Of a stretch of DNA of 19,318 nucleotides, positions 1 through 9,011 are shown in pieces. The notes below the pieces were generated by a model, which searched no databases, was not told the origin of the DNA, and worked only from the letters and a program-made list of their open reading frames with translations. Source of the DNA: Gammaproteobacteria bacterium (GTDB lineage: Bacteria > Pseudomonadota > Gammaproteobacteria > Chromatiales > Chromatiaceae); contig JABDQZ010000364.1 in the NCBI GenBank assembly GCA_013041975.1, positions 1 to 19,318 of the forward strand, written 5' to 3'. Every line of letters begins with the position of its first letter. Position 1 is the stretch's first letter. The position numbers were made by a program, and so were the translations under genes.

Positions 1-279
1 TCCCGCGACAGTGTAAAAGCCCAGCAGAACTTCAAGGACAAGCAGGGATTCCCTTTTGAATTACTTTCCGACAAAGAAGAAACACTTTGTACGGCATTCG
101 ATGTCATCAAGATGAAGAACATGTATGGTAAAAAGGTTCGTGGTATCGAGCGCAGCACCTTTATAATTGATCGTGAAGGAAAGCTCAGGCAGGAATGGCG
201 TGGCGTCAAGGTCAAGGGTCATGTTGAAGAAGTGCTTGATGCCGTCAAGGCCTTGAATAAAGATTTAGCAATACCCTAA
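1..279 (+). CDS. bcp: Bcp-type thioredoxin-dependent peroxiredoxin, C-terminal part (5' end outside window)
   Basis: The reading frame is open from base 1 to the TAA at 277-279 and gives 92 residues. They match the C-terminal half of the Bcp/PrxQ peroxiredoxins. Family-typical stretches visible are SRDSV at the start, FPFELLSD, FDVIKMKNMYGK, the near-invariant RGIERSTF(I/V)ID and EWRGVKV. The family reduces hydrogen peroxide and organic hydroperoxides in the cytoplasm through a peroxidatic Cys in the N-terminal half, which lies before the window and cannot be checked. The Cys in ETLCTAF lies in the visible part, but no catalytic role can be assigned to it. The gene is followed by phoH on the same strand after 97 bp. 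Confidence 0.9.
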   Translation, partial: SRDSVKAQQNFKDKQGFPFELLSDKEETLCTAFDVIKMKNMYGKKVRGIERSTFIIDREGKLRQEWRGVKVKGHVEEVLDAVKALNKDLAIP

Positions 280-376
280 CAATCTAAAGTATCTCACCAT
301 TTTGTCAGGATGACATGCGGTGAAATCAATGAGAAACTCCGAAAAAATAATTACATAGATAATAGATAAAGAATTT

Positions 377-1780
377 ATGGTTCCACATAACAGCCCACGC
401 ATTTACGTCCTTGATACCAACGTACTGATGCACGATCCCACCTCGATTTTCCGGTTTGCCGAACACAATATCTTTTTACCCATGGTGGTTCTGGAAGAAC
501 TCGACAACGGTAAAAAAGGTATGTCGGAAGTTGCCCGCAACGTGCGCCAGGTCAGTCGTTTTCTTGATGAACTGATGGCCTGTGCAAGTAAAGAGGAAAT
601 TTCCAACGGTTTGCCTCTGCCTTGTGTAAAAAACACTGAAGACGAGGAACAGCAATGCGGGCATCTGTTTTTCCAGACTGAACAACTGCAAAACAGCCTG
701 CCGGACTCACTGCCGGGCATGACACCTGACAACAATATCCTGTCAACCGCCCTGGCACTGCAGGACTTATACAAGGACAGCCAGGTTATCATGGTGTCCA
801 AGGACATCAACCTGCGCATCAAGGCTGCTGTTATCGGTCTGCAGGCGGAAGATTACCAGAATGACCAGGCCCTCGATGACCTGACCCTGCTGTACAAGGG
901 CGAAACCGAGCTTTCCGAGGACTTCTGGGAAACCCACAGCAAGAACATGGAGTCCTGGCGTGAAGATGGCCATACTTTTTATCGTGTAGAAGGTCCCAAT
1001 ACCCGGGAATGGTACCCTAACCAGTTTCTGTACACAGAAGATGACGCAGCCTTCGAAGCCATGGTCGTTTCCATGGATGGCGATGATGCGATGATAGAGC
1101 TCGTTGACGATTACCGCACCACTAAACGCTCTGTATGGGGCATCAACGCACGCAACCGTGAACAGAATTTTGCATTAAACCTGCTAATGAATCCGGAGAT
1201 TGACTTTGTCAGTCTGCTGGGTACCGCAGGAACCGGTAAAACCCTGCTGGCTCTCGCCGCTGGACTGACACAGGTACTTGACCATAACGTCTACAAGGAA
1301 ATCGTCATGAGTCGTGTTACGGTTCCTGTTGGTGAAGACATTGGCTTTTTACCTGGTACTGAAGAAGAAAAAATGACTCCCTGGATGGGGGCTTTAATGG
1401 ACAACCTTGAAGTACTCACCCAGACTGAAGGCGGCGAATGGGGACGTGCCGCCACTGACGACCTGCTGCGTTCACGTATCCGTATTCATTCTCTGAACTT
1501 CATGCGTGGCCGAACCTTCCTGAATAAATACATTATTCTGGATGAAGCCCAGAACCTGACACCCAAGCAGATGAAAACCCTGATAACACGTGCCGGACCG
1601 GGAACTAAAATTGTCTGTCTCGGAAACGTAGCCCAGATTGATACACCGTATCTGACAGAGACTTCTTCAGGACTGACTTATGTCGTAGACCGGTTCAAGA
1701 ACTGGGACCATAGCGGACATATTACGCTGCAACGTGGTGAAAGGTCGCGACTGGCTGATTTTGCTTCCCAAACGCTATAA
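377..1780 (+). CDS. PIN domain and PhoH-family ATPase (PhoH2-like)
   Basis: A 467-residue cytoplasmic protein with two modules. Residues about 8-150 are a PIN nuclease-fold domain: VLDTNVL with Asp13, Glu40/41, Asp118 in TPDNN and Asp143 in SKDINLRIKA give the usual acidic metal-binding set. Residues about 245-460 are a PhoH P-loop ATPase: Walker A GTAGTGKT at 282-289, Walker B IILDEAQN with Asp389-Glu390, and a C-terminal arginine-rich LQRGERSRLA. PIN-PhoH fusions of this type (PhoH2/YlaK-like) have been described as ATP-dependent RNA-acting enzymes, so RNA unwinding and cleavage is the inferred role; the substrate here is unknown. Length and domain order are normal. The ATG at 377 has only a weak purine-rich upstream stretch. 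The last 6 bp overlap the end of the convergent kinase gene. Confidence 0.92.
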   Translation: MVPHNSPRIYVLDTNVLMHDPTSIFRFAEHNIFLPMVVLEELDNGKKGMSEVARNVRQVSRFLDELMACASKEEISNGLPLPCVKNTEDEEQQCGHLFFQTEQLQNSLPDSLPGMTPDNNILSTALALQDLYKDSQVIMVSKDINLRIKAAVIGLQAEDYQNDQALDDLTLLYKGETELSEDFWETHSKNMESWREDGHTFYRVEGPNTREWYPNQFLYTEDDAAFEAMVVSMDGDDAMIELVDDYRTTKRSVWGINARNREQNFALNLLMNPEIDFVSLLGTAGTGKTLLALAAGLTQVLDHNVYKEIVMSRVTVPVGEDIGFLPGTEEEKMTPWMGALMDNLEVLTQTEGGEWGRAATDDLLRSRIRIHSLNFMRGRTFLNKYIILDEAQNLTPKQMKTLITRAGPGTKIVCLGNVAQIDTPYLTETSSGLTYVVDRFKNWDHSGHITLQRGERSRLADFASQTL

Positions 1781-4510
1781 CACTTTTTCCAGAGCTTTTG
1801 CGACCTGGTCATAATCTACCAGCAATCTCTGTACAGAATGATTCAGATCGACCTCTTGCTTGTTGCGTAATTGCTGTTCAAGCGCCAGAGCCCTGTCTCC
1901 CAGCTTGATTGCACCGACATTTTTGCTGCTGGACTTAAACGAGTGTACCGATCGCCTAACCTCTTCAGCATTACCCTCACTGGCCATATGTTTCATTCGG
2001 GTAAACAGTTGTGACGAGTGCTGAAGATAACTGTGAATCACGTTTTTATAATCATCACCCATTACCTGCTTTAACTCATCAATAACACTGAGATCAAGCA
2101 ACTCATCCATCTTCTTGTCAGTCGTGTTATCAGCTGGGTGAGTATTCTGCACACTGACTTTACCGGAAACTTTTTCAGACAGCCATTTTTGAAGCATCTG
2201 GTTGAGAAATGAACGGGTCAATGGCTTAGGTAGATAATCATCCATTTTTGCAGCGATACATTTCTCACGGTCTCCACGCATGGCGTTGGCCGTTATCGCA
2301 ATAATCACCATTCTGTGTTTTGTTGATAAACCATGATCCTGTTCCTGCTCATGATTGCGCCATAACCTGGTCGCTTCAAAGCCATCCATACGCGGCATCT
2401 GACAGTCCATAAACACCAGGTCATAGGACCGTAATTTCATCGCCTGCAAAGCCTGATAACCATCCTCTGCAACATCAACATCCAAACCATAAAAGATCAG
2501 CATTTTCCTGGCGACTTCACGGTTTATCGGATTGTCTTCAACCAGCAGTACTTTCGCATCATAGGTATTTTCAGGATTCTGGTCTTGCTCCTTTAGCTGG
2601 ATTGATGCTGAACTGAGATTCATGAGGTTTTCAAGCATGCCATTTTCATTTGTGCTTTCAACAGTCTGGCTATCAAGACCTATATCCAACAACCTGAAAA
2701 GGTTTTGCCTGAACATTTCTGCATTGAATGGGCGCTGCAATACACTATTGGCTCCTCGATCTCGCAACTCCCTGGCAATGGATGGCAAGGCATTGATCGC
2801 AATGATCTGGGTCGGGCTGTTTTTTATTGCACGTCCGATAATCTGTACATCGTTTACCGCTGTCAGTTCTGAGCCGACAACATCGATAATCAATAGATCG
2901 AAGGCATTATTTTCCTGCGGCCTTTCCGCTTGTTTCAACTTCTGCAGAATATCATTCAGATCCTGTGATAATTCGACATGAACCTTGTAATCGGCCTGGA
3001 TCATTTCATAAATATCTTTTTTTCTGGAATTCTTCAGAAAATAAAGAATGCGGGCATCTTCAACCTTTTCCCGGCGTGCCGGTACGTCCTTGAGGGATTT
3101 TCGCATCGGCAGAAAGAACCAGAAAATAGAACCCTTACCTTGGGTTGACTTGACCCCGATCTCTCCTCCCATCAATTCAACCAGCCGTTTACAAATTGCA
3201 AGCCCCAGACCTGTGCCTCCATAATTACGCGTCGTTGATGCATCGGCCTGGGTAAACGATTGAAACAGCTTTCGGGTGATCAGTTCAGACATACCAATCC
3301 CGGTATCTCTGACGGTAAACAACAACTCCACTTCCCGCGCAGATTCTTGTCTTAATGAAATTTCAACGGAAACTCCGCCTTCTTCGGTGAACTTCAAGGC
3401 ATTACTCAACAGATTGGTAATAATCTGTTTCAGACGGAGCGTATCTCCTCTGACTCTTCTGGGCACGTCCGGTGCAAACACCACGTTTAGAAACAGACCC
3501 TTTTCTTCAGCAGACTGCCTCATCAAGTCGGTGACTGAATGAACAACCCCTTGTAAATCCAGCTCAATATTTTCAATCTCAAGCTTACCGACTTCCGCTT
3601 TTGAATAATCAAGGATATCGTTAATGATACCCAACAGATGAAAAGATGAATTCGATGCGGTTTTTACAAGGTTCATTTGCTCCTGATTAAGTCCAGTTCC
3701 TGCCAACATTTCAAGAATCGGAATAATCCCGTTCAGAGGCGTCCTGATTTCATGCCCTATGGTCGCCATAAATTCGGTCTTGGAGCGACTCGCCACTTCG
3801 GCAATTCTGTTGGCATGACGCAAGGACTCTTCTACCGCCTGCCGCAGTGTTGTTTCAGCAGCTATTGCAGAATCCTGTGCATTAAAGGCAATCTGTAACT
3901 GCTCATAATCTTTCTGTAATTTTTCAAAGGACTCATCTTCGATGGATTCAACATGTTTTCTATGAGGCAGAATCATGAACAATATCGCTACAAACACGAA
4001 ACCCAAGGATATGACCAACCGGGAACCTTCAAGAAAACCGTCATTAGACAGATTCATTACGACAAATGGTATCGCAGCCATAACCAGCCATAACAATTGG
4101 TAAAACAGTCCTCCCCTGAATATGGCCATGACCATGATAACGACCATAAAAAACAGCCAGACCCCATCTTCAGAATCTGCCGATACACCTGTTTCGAGCA
4201 AACCGGACAAACTACCCCATAACAATGCCCCGCAAATAAACAGAAAAAAGAAGACCCAGTTGATGAATTTCCCGGGAAGACTTGCTTGACGAAGTTGCGT
4301 CCAGGCCAGCACGCCAATAACGAGCTGAAAACAACTGATCATCAGCATTGCTGCTATCCAGATATGAAGCTCAGGCAAAGAAGACAAAAGTAAAAAATAC
4401 GACAGCAAGGTGCCTGTCAAAGAGACCAGTCCCAGAAAAGTTCCTTCCCTCGATATAACTGACTGTTGCTCAAGATAGCCGCTCAATCTATTATTGTGCT
4501 GTGAGGTCAT
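1775..4510 (-). CDS. Hybrid sensor histidine kinase with pseudo-receiver, receiver and Hpt domain (BarA/LuxQ-like)
   Basis: A 911-residue membrane kinase. Residues about 25-185 hold roughly six hydrophobic segments with short loops and no large periplasmic domain. A coiled linker (about 190-240) leads to HisKA with phospho-acceptor His253 in IGHEIRTPLNG, then a HATPase with DTGIGM, GGTGLGLAI and FWFFLP. Residues about 486-605 look like a degenerate receiver: Asp543 is kept but the N-terminal acidic pair is missing and the conserved Lys is Arg (LQRPF). Residues about 652-775 are an intact receiver (Glu658/Asp659, Asp702, Thr740, Lys762). Residues about 805-905 are an Hpt domain with His856 in VHSFKSSSKNVG. 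This is a complete His-Asp-His relay that would pass phosphate to a separate regulator, probably the divergent neighbour starting 58 bp away. The signal is unknown. The ATG at 4510 has a poor ribosome site. Confidence 0.93.
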   Translation of the reverse strand: MTSQHNNRLSGYLEQQSVISREGTFLGLVSLTGTLLSYFLLLSSLPELHIWIAAMLMISCFQLVIGVLAWTQLRQASLPGKFINWVFFFLFICGALLWGSLSGLLETGVSADSEDGVWLFFMVVIMVMAIFRGGLFYQLLWLVMAAIPFVVMNLSNDGFLEGSRLVISLGFVFVAILFMILPHRKHVESIEDESFEKLQKDYEQLQIAFNAQDSAIAAETTLRQAVEESLRHANRIAEVASRSKTEFMATIGHEIRTPLNGIIPILEMLAGTGLNQEQMNLVKTASNSSFHLLGIINDILDYSKAEVGKLEIENIELDLQGVVHSVTDLMRQSAEEKGLFLNVVFAPDVPRRVRGDTLRLKQIITNLLSNALKFTEEGGVSVEISLRQESAREVELLFTVRDTGIGMSELITRKLFQSFTQADASTTRNYGGTGLGLAICKRLVELMGGEIGVKSTQGKGSIFWFFLPMRKSLKDVPARREKVEDARILYFLKNSRKKDIYEMIQADYKVHVELSQDLNDILQKLKQAERPQENNAFDLLIIDVVGSELTAVNDVQIIGRAIKNSPTQIIAINALPSIARELRDRGANSVLQRPFNAEMFRQNLFRLLDIGLDSQTVESTNENGMLENLMNLSSASIQLKEQDQNPENTYDAKVLLVEDNPINREVARKMLIFYGLDVDVAEDGYQALQAMKLRSYDLVFMDCQMPRMDGFEATRLWRNHEQEQDHGLSTKHRMVIIAITANAMRGDREKCIAAKMDDYLPKPLTRSFLNQMLQKWLSEKVSGKVSVQNTHPADNTTDKKMDELLDLSVIDELKQVMGDDYKNVIHSYLQHSSQLFTRMKHMASEGNAEEVRRSVHSFKSSSKNVGAIKLGDRALALEQQLRNKQEVDLNHSVQRLLVDYDQVAKALEKVL

Positions 4511-4568
4511 AGGTAAAATAATAACAAAAACCTTATTCCCGCACTAAAATGATTCACAGGACCTCCTT

Positions 4569-6569
4569 ATGAATAACATCTCAGAATTATTTCCGGAAGA
4601 AAACAGTAAGGAATATTTCCTGGAAAACCTCCCCGGCATGCTTGTCTCGTCCCAAAGAAACTGGAACAGGATTTCCCAGGATGCCTGGTCAGAATCATCT
4701 TTTAACAGGCTGTATGAACTGATTACCGACATTACCAGCAAGTCGGCCTTCCACGATCTGTCAGCACTTCATGACTCATCGCGAGCCATTCAGGATTACC
4801 TGGGGCCATTTATTGATAAAAATGCCATACCCAGTTCCACTCAAATTACCCAGATCAATGATTTTTTTGATAATCTGGAGGCCACTCTACAGCAGGCTGT
4901 TGAGGATTATCAACGATCTCTAGTGCCTTCAAAAAAACTGATATACGTTATTAGCAGCAAGAATGAAATCTGCTCATCAATCTGTAACAAACTGGATAAA
5001 AGCCTTTACGACACTAAACACGTTTCCGATATCAACATTGGCATCAGCCTGATCAAGCAAACCAGGCCAGATCTCGTCATTCTCGAAACTGATAACATCG
5101 ATGAGCTTTCAACAATCCACAGCACACTGATTGATTCCCACGATCAATATGTCGCGCTGTTACTCATCAGTCATCATGATGACACTGCGACACGTCTCTT
5201 AGCCATGCGCTCCGGTGTTTCCCGCTATTTTTCACCCCCTCACGATGCTGAGCAGATAAGCCAGGAAATAGAAAACCTCTGCAAAACTGAAAAAGCCCAG
5301 CCTTTCAAAATACTCATTATTGAAGACGATCCGACACAGGCTGAGTTTGCCTCATCCATTCTCACCAAGGCAGGCATGGTGACCGATGTGGTAACGCATC
5401 CTTTACAGGTGATGGATGCAATGAGAACTTTTGCTCCGGATATTATCCTGATGGATATCTATATGCCGGATGCTGATGGACTGGAACTGACCACGATTAT
5501 TCGTGATGATCTGCAATACCTGGCAACTCCGATCATCTTCCTGTCCGGGGAAACCGACCAGGACAAACAAATTAACGCACTATTACTGGGAGGCGATGAT
5601 TTTATCAGCAAGCCCATTCGCCCCAAGCATCTTATCGCTACCATTAAAAACCGAATTCGCCGTACCAGGGATTTGATCCATGCCATCAAACTGCAGGTGA
5701 CTAACCAAACGGCCAATATTACCCAGTTATCTCCTGATGACAGCAACAAAATTATTGAATCCGATTACCTTTCTGACACTTCAGCTGAAGCTGAAGATGA
5801 ACCAGTAACAGCTGCGGTAGTTTCCGAAGCTGACTTATTGTGCGACAAAATAAGAGTTGCACTGCAAAGCAACCTCTTTAAAAATTTCTACCAGCCAATA
5901 CTGTGCGTCAATGGGAAATCTGATAACAGCTATTCGCTGTTATTGACACTTCCGGATGGTGAACGCATTGTACAGTGGGATAGCATGGTGACTGCCACGC
6001 AGGGTTCGGGTCTTCATAGCCAACTAAACCAGCGGGCAGTGCAATCCGCTTTAGACTCAATCAATGAACTTAAGAATGAAGCTAAACAGGGACTGATTTT
6101 TCTTCCTCAAACCATCAATGATATTGAAAGTGAATCAGATGCAGACTGGATCAGGGACGCACTGCGTTCACACCATACGACAGGTACCAGCCTGATACTG
6201 GAATACAACCTTAGCGAACTGGCTCCTCATATAAAAAAGGCCAAGCAATATTTTTCAATTCTAAAAGCAATGGGAATCAGTATTTGCCTGTCAGAATTCC
6301 CGGCCAAGAAAGCTGCCTTTAAATTGCTGCAATACCTGAAAGTTGATTACATAAAGACCGCCCGAAAACTCCTGGAAACCGAGTCCGATGTCATTAACAC
6401 CTATGTCAATCAGGCTCATCGCTTGAAGTGCAAGGTTATTGTAGCGAATGTTTCAGACCCGCGTTATGTAAACCTGCACTGGACAACACTGGCCGATTTT
6501 CTACAAGGTGATTTTATTTCTCCTGCCAGTGATGACATGAACTTTAATTTCAGTCAGGCGGCGATGTAG
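4569..6569 (+). CDS. Multi-domain response regulator: Hpt-like, pseudo-receiver, receiver, degenerate EAL-like domain
   Basis: A 666-residue soluble protein. Residues about 15-115 are helical and resemble an Hpt domain, but where Hpt proteins have AHxLKGSA this one reads TDITSKSA, so the phospho-His is apparently Asp54. Residues about 122-240 look like a receiver without active-site residues (Glu173 at the usual Asp position, no C-terminal Lys). Residues 247-365 are a normal receiver: Glu252/Asp253/Asp254, Asp296 in LMDIYMP, Ser326, Lys348. Residues about 430-660 have the outline of an EAL domain (FYQPIL, LLQYLKVDYIK, QAHRLKCKVIV, FLQGDFISP) but lack the EAL, DDFG and AEGVE signatures, so phosphodiesterase activity is unlikely. 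Role inferred: output partner of the divergent hybrid kinase, acting by binding rather than catalysis. An AGGA precedes the ATG. Its end overlaps the convergent perM-like gene by 20 bp. Confidence 0.88.
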   Translation: MNNISELFPEENSKEYFLENLPGMLVSSQRNWNRISQDAWSESSFNRLYELITDITSKSAFHDLSALHDSSRAIQDYLGPFIDKNAIPSSTQITQINDFFDNLEATLQQAVEDYQRSLVPSKKLIYVISSKNEICSSICNKLDKSLYDTKHVSDINIGISLIKQTRPDLVILETDNIDELSTIHSTLIDSHDQYVALLLISHHDDTATRLLAMRSGVSRYFSPPHDAEQISQEIENLCKTEKAQPFKILIIEDDPTQAEFASSILTKAGMVTDVVTHPLQVMDAMRTFAPDIILMDIYMPDADGLELTTIIRDDLQYLATPIIFLSGETDQDKQINALLLGGDDFISKPIRPKHLIATIKNRIRRTRDLIHAIKLQVTNQTANITQLSPDDSNKIIESDYLSDTSAEAEDEPVTAAVVSEADLLCDKIRVALQSNLFKNFYQPILCVNGKSDNSYSLLLTLPDGERIVQWDSMVTATQGSGLHSQLNQRAVQSALDSINELKNEAKQGLIFLPQTINDIESESDADWIRDALRSHHTTGTSLILEYNLSELAPHIKKAKQYFSILKAMGISICLSEFPAKKAAFKLLQYLKVDYIKTARKLLETESDVINTYVNQAHRLKCKVIVANVSDPRYVNLHWTTLADFLQGDFISPASDDMNFNFSQAAM

Positions 6570-7629
6570 CATTTTCCTTGGGGAGTATAATTCCCGGCCA
6601 GGACGTTATGATTGCCTGAACCAGCGTAGCCAGCGGGATGGCAAAAAAAACTCCCCAGAATCCCCAGAAACCACCAAACAACAGGATAGCTACAACGATT
6701 GCCACCGGGTGTAAATCTACAACCTCGGAAAACAGCATGGGCACCAGTACGTTACCGTCTAATGCCTGAATTACACCGTAGGCAACAGCCAGCCAGAGAA
6801 AATCAGAACTCCAGCCCCACTGGAACCAGGCAATCAATAACACCGGGATCGTCACAACAGCAGCACCGATATAGGGAATAATGACCGACAACCCCACCAG
6901 TACAGCGAGCAGCATGGCATATTGCAACCCCATCAGGGTAAAGGCAAACAGTGATACTGACCCGATAATAATAATTTCCCAGAATTTTCCGCGTACATAA
7001 TTGGCAATCTGGCGATCAACATCTTTCCAGACTTTTGAGGCAAAACTTCTGTCTTTCGGTAAAAAGCTGGTGAACCAGTCAGAAATCAGTTTCTTATCCT
7101 TCAGAAAAAAGAAAACCAGTAATGGCATCAGCACCAGGTAAATCATGATGGTGATGACACCAACAACCGATGACAGAGACAGGGTTACCAGCTGCTGGCC
7201 AAATACTGCCATTTCACTGCGGATGACCTGAAAAATTTCCTGGATATTCTCAATGGATATAAATTCCGGGTACTCTTCCGGCAACTTCATCAGCGCCTGC
7301 TGACCTTGTCCAACAATTTCCGGCAACTGATTAACGAGTTGAGATAACTGTCTCGACAGTGAAGGAATCATGCCAAAAATCACAATAGCAACAAATAATA
7401 AAAAGAAGATAAACACTGAAACAACCGCAAACATCCGGTTGACGCCGCGACGCTCCAGTAAATTAACAACCCCTTCCAGCAAATAAGCAATTACGCCACT
7501 GGCAATCACCGGCATCAGAATATCGCCAACTGTCAACACCAGCACAGTTGCCAGCACCAGAAAAACGGTCAGAAAGACAATCTGTGGATCAGAAAAAGTA
7601 TGCTTAAGCCATTGTGTCAGTACATGCAT
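6550..7629 (-). CDS. AI-2E family (PerM-type) membrane transporter
   Basis: A 359-residue inner-membrane protein with about eight hydrophobic segments. Two pairs lie near residues 15-90, a soluble amphipathic stretch spans about 90-150, a helix pair lies near 150-175, and several follow between 215 and 340. Family-typical features are LMPLLVFFFLKDK, the IIPYIGAAVVTIP stretch and the late GNVLVPMLFS...HPVAI segment. The AI-2E/UPF0118 family includes the E. coli AI-2 exporter TqsA and the uncharacterised PerM, and some members act as Na+/H+ antiporters, so the substrate cannot be assigned. It starts 5 nt after the stop of the upstream 132-codon gene, which suggests translational coupling in a lysR-unknown-perM operon. 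The 3' end overlaps the response regulator gene by 20 bp. Confidence 0.88.
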   Translation of the reverse strand: MHVLTQWLKHTFSDPQIVFLTVFLVLATVLVLTVGDILMPVIASGVIAYLLEGVVNLLERRGVNRMFAVVSVFIFFLLFVAIVIFGMIPSLSRQLSQLVNQLPEIVGQGQQALMKLPEEYPEFISIENIQEIFQVIRSEMAVFGQQLVTLSLSSVVGVITIMIYLVLMPLLVFFFLKDKKLISDWFTSFLPKDRSFASKVWKDVDRQIANYVRGKFWEIIIIGSVSLFAFTLMGLQYAMLLAVLVGLSVIIPYIGAAVVTIPVLLIAWFQWGWSSDFLWLAVAYGVIQALDGNVLVPMLFSEVVDLHPVAIVVAILLFGGFWGFWGVFFAIPLATLVQAIITSWPGIILPKENATSPPD

Positions 7630-7634
7630 GTTCG

Positions 7635-8033
7635 CTATCCGTCTTCTTCATCGGAAGAGGGTTTGTATTTTTGCTCATAATGAGTAACAAACAGGATTTC
7701 CAGTTCATCAATCACTTCTTCAGCCGGACGACCTTTTAAAACATGAGAAGTCATCAGGTCTGAAGTCTCATGTAAAATATCATCTTTATTTAGCATACTA
7801 TAGCTTTTGGAAAGGCGTTTGATCGCTGCAATGACAGACTCATTATCGGGACGGGTAACTACAACCGGCTTTTCGGCTGCTTCGCTATCTACACCATTGC
7901 CTTGTGAAGGTTTCTCAACAAGAAATTCCGCAAAATCGAGCAATTGCTGCTGACGATTTTTATCCAGCCTGGAAAATAATTTGATCAGCTGACGCTGAGT
8001 CTTGCTGCCGGCAGCGGAATTGGGTAGCAACAC
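7635..8033 (-). CDS. Small conserved-looking protein of unknown function
   Basis: A 132-residue soluble protein, mostly charged and helical. I do not recognise a defined family. Residues about 12-41 (LIKLFSRLDKNRQQQLLDFAEFLVEK) resemble the short helical LxxLxxxxQxxLLDFxxFL segment common in small regulator and antitoxin-like proteins. The middle (about 42-62) is low-complexity, and a second helical block ends in a very acidic tail (SSDEEDG). The start is taken as GTG at 8033, 3 nt after the lysR stop codon, with only a weak AGAG-type ribosome site inside the lysR end. Its position between lysR and perM with gaps of 3 and 5 nt implies co-translation with both. No signal peptide or membrane segment is visible. 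It could be an accessory factor for either neighbour; this is context only. Confidence 0.7.
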   Translation of the reverse strand: MLLPNSAAGSKTQRQLIKLFSRLDKNRQQQLLDFAEFLVEKPSQGNGVDSEAAEKPVVVTRPDNESVIAAIKRLSKSYSMLNKDDILHETSDLMTSHVLKGRPAEEVIDELEILFVTHYEQKYKPSSDEEDG

Positions 8034-8036
8034 AGC

Positions 8037-8945
8037 TTATTTGGACTGCTCTTTAAAATCCTGACAGTACATCTGGGCAAAATCCAGCAACTCTTCCATG
8101 ACGCGCAGGCGGAACTTCTGCTTGGGATGTACAAAGGAAAATGGTCTTTGCAACGGTGGATCAAGGACAACTGCTACCAGGGTTCCCAGTCTCAACTCTT
8201 TCTGGATAGTGGCACGAGACACAATAGAAACGCCCATGCCAGCTTCAACAGCCCCTTTAACAGCCTCTGGACTGCCCAGTTCCATGGCAATTTTAAGATC
8301 ACAGGCTGTTTCCTGCTTCGTCAGGTAATCACCAATGACTTCACGGGTACCAGAACCTTCTTCACGACAAATGAACGGGAATTGGGTCAATTCCTGGAAA
8401 GTAACGACTTTCTGTTCAGATAATTCATGATTCGGTGGCAAAATGGCAACCAGGTGATCTACACGACAGACATCCACAACAAGGTTTTTATTGGAGACCT
8501 TGGCCTCGACCACTCCCAGGTCTATGGTGTTATTCTCAACCATAGCCACTACACCTTCAGAGTTTGATACTTTCAGGTGAATCGCCACATCCGGATACTT
8601 GGATTTAAAGTCACCCAGCAGTGCAGGCAGCATGTATTCGGCGATCGTTGTACTGGCACCTATGGTCAGTGCACCGCTGATCTCACCAGTCATTTCCTTT
8701 ACTGCATTTTCCATCTGCGAATATAGATCGAAAATCTTTCCGGAGAAATCATACACACGCTGCCCGGCATCAGTTAAACTGATACGGTTATGAGTACGAT
8801 CAAAAAGACGAGTATTAAACTGTTCTTCAAGCTGTCTAACCTGAAATGTCACAGCTGGCTGGGTCATATGCAGGGTTTCGGCGGCTTTGGTAAAACTCAG
8901 TAAACGGGCAACGGTATGGAAAACCTGAAGGCGTCGATCAGACAT
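8037..8945 (-). CDS. LysR-type transcriptional regulator (CbbR/YeiE-like)
   Basis: A 302-residue regulator with the standard LysR layout. An N-terminal winged helix-turn-helix spans about 1-60 (LQVFHTVARLLSFTKAAETL, TQPAVTFQVRQLE, FDRT), followed by a linker helix and a two-lobed effector domain (about 90-295) with REEGSGTREVI and ELGSPEAVKGAVEAGMGVS. Those effector-domain motifs are shared with CbbR and the sulfite-responsive YeiE group; ligand and targets here are not known. The frame runs 8 codons further up to a TTG at 8969, but the ATG at 8945 gives the usual LysR N-terminus (MSDRRLQVFH) and is preferred. The gene lies downstream of the dsrE2 terminator and has its own candidate promoter with an 11-bp inverted repeat, suggesting autoregulation. 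It is probably co-transcribed with the next two genes. Confidence 0.92.
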   Translation of the reverse strand: MSDRRLQVFHTVARLLSFTKAAETLHMTQPAVTFQVRQLEEQFNTRLFDRTHNRISLTDAGQRVYDFSGKIFDLYSQMENAVKEMTGEISGALTIGASTTIAEYMLPALLGDFKSKYPDVAIHLKVSNSEGVVAMVENNTIDLGVVEAKVSNKNLVVDVCRVDHLVAILPPNHELSEQKVVTFQELTQFPFICREEGSGTREVIGDYLTKQETACDLKIAMELGSPEAVKGAVEAGMGVSIVSRATIQKELRLGTLVAVVLDPPLQRPFSFVHPKQKFRLRVMEELLDFAQMYCQDFKEQSK

Positions 8946-8983
8946 GTGAAAGTTTCTCTGTGAGATCAATAAACTGGATTTAT

Positions 8984-9011
8984 ATAATACACCGTTAATA
9001 AACTAATACAA
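8984..9011 (-). promoter_or_regulatory. Candidate sigma-70 promoter for the lysR operon
   Basis: Read on the minus strand, TTGTAT (9011-9006) and TATTAT (8989-8984) are separated by 16 nt and lie about 40 bp before the lysR ATG. The match is by eye; the region is AT-rich, so chance resemblance is possible. The -35 element overlaps one arm of the inverted repeat at 9000-9036. Confidence 0.4.

Noticed and set aside
294..323. Nested stem-loop between the peroxiredoxin and phoH genes (TCACC/GGTGA outside, TGTCA/TGACA inside).
   Set aside because: There is no T-run after it and the two stems are joined by unpaired bases, so it does not qualify as a terminator; it may be chance.
6550..7629. Naming the membrane protein an AI-2 exporter.
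   Set aside because: Family membership is clear, but members have different activities and there is no quorum-sensing gene nearby to support AI-2 as the substrate.
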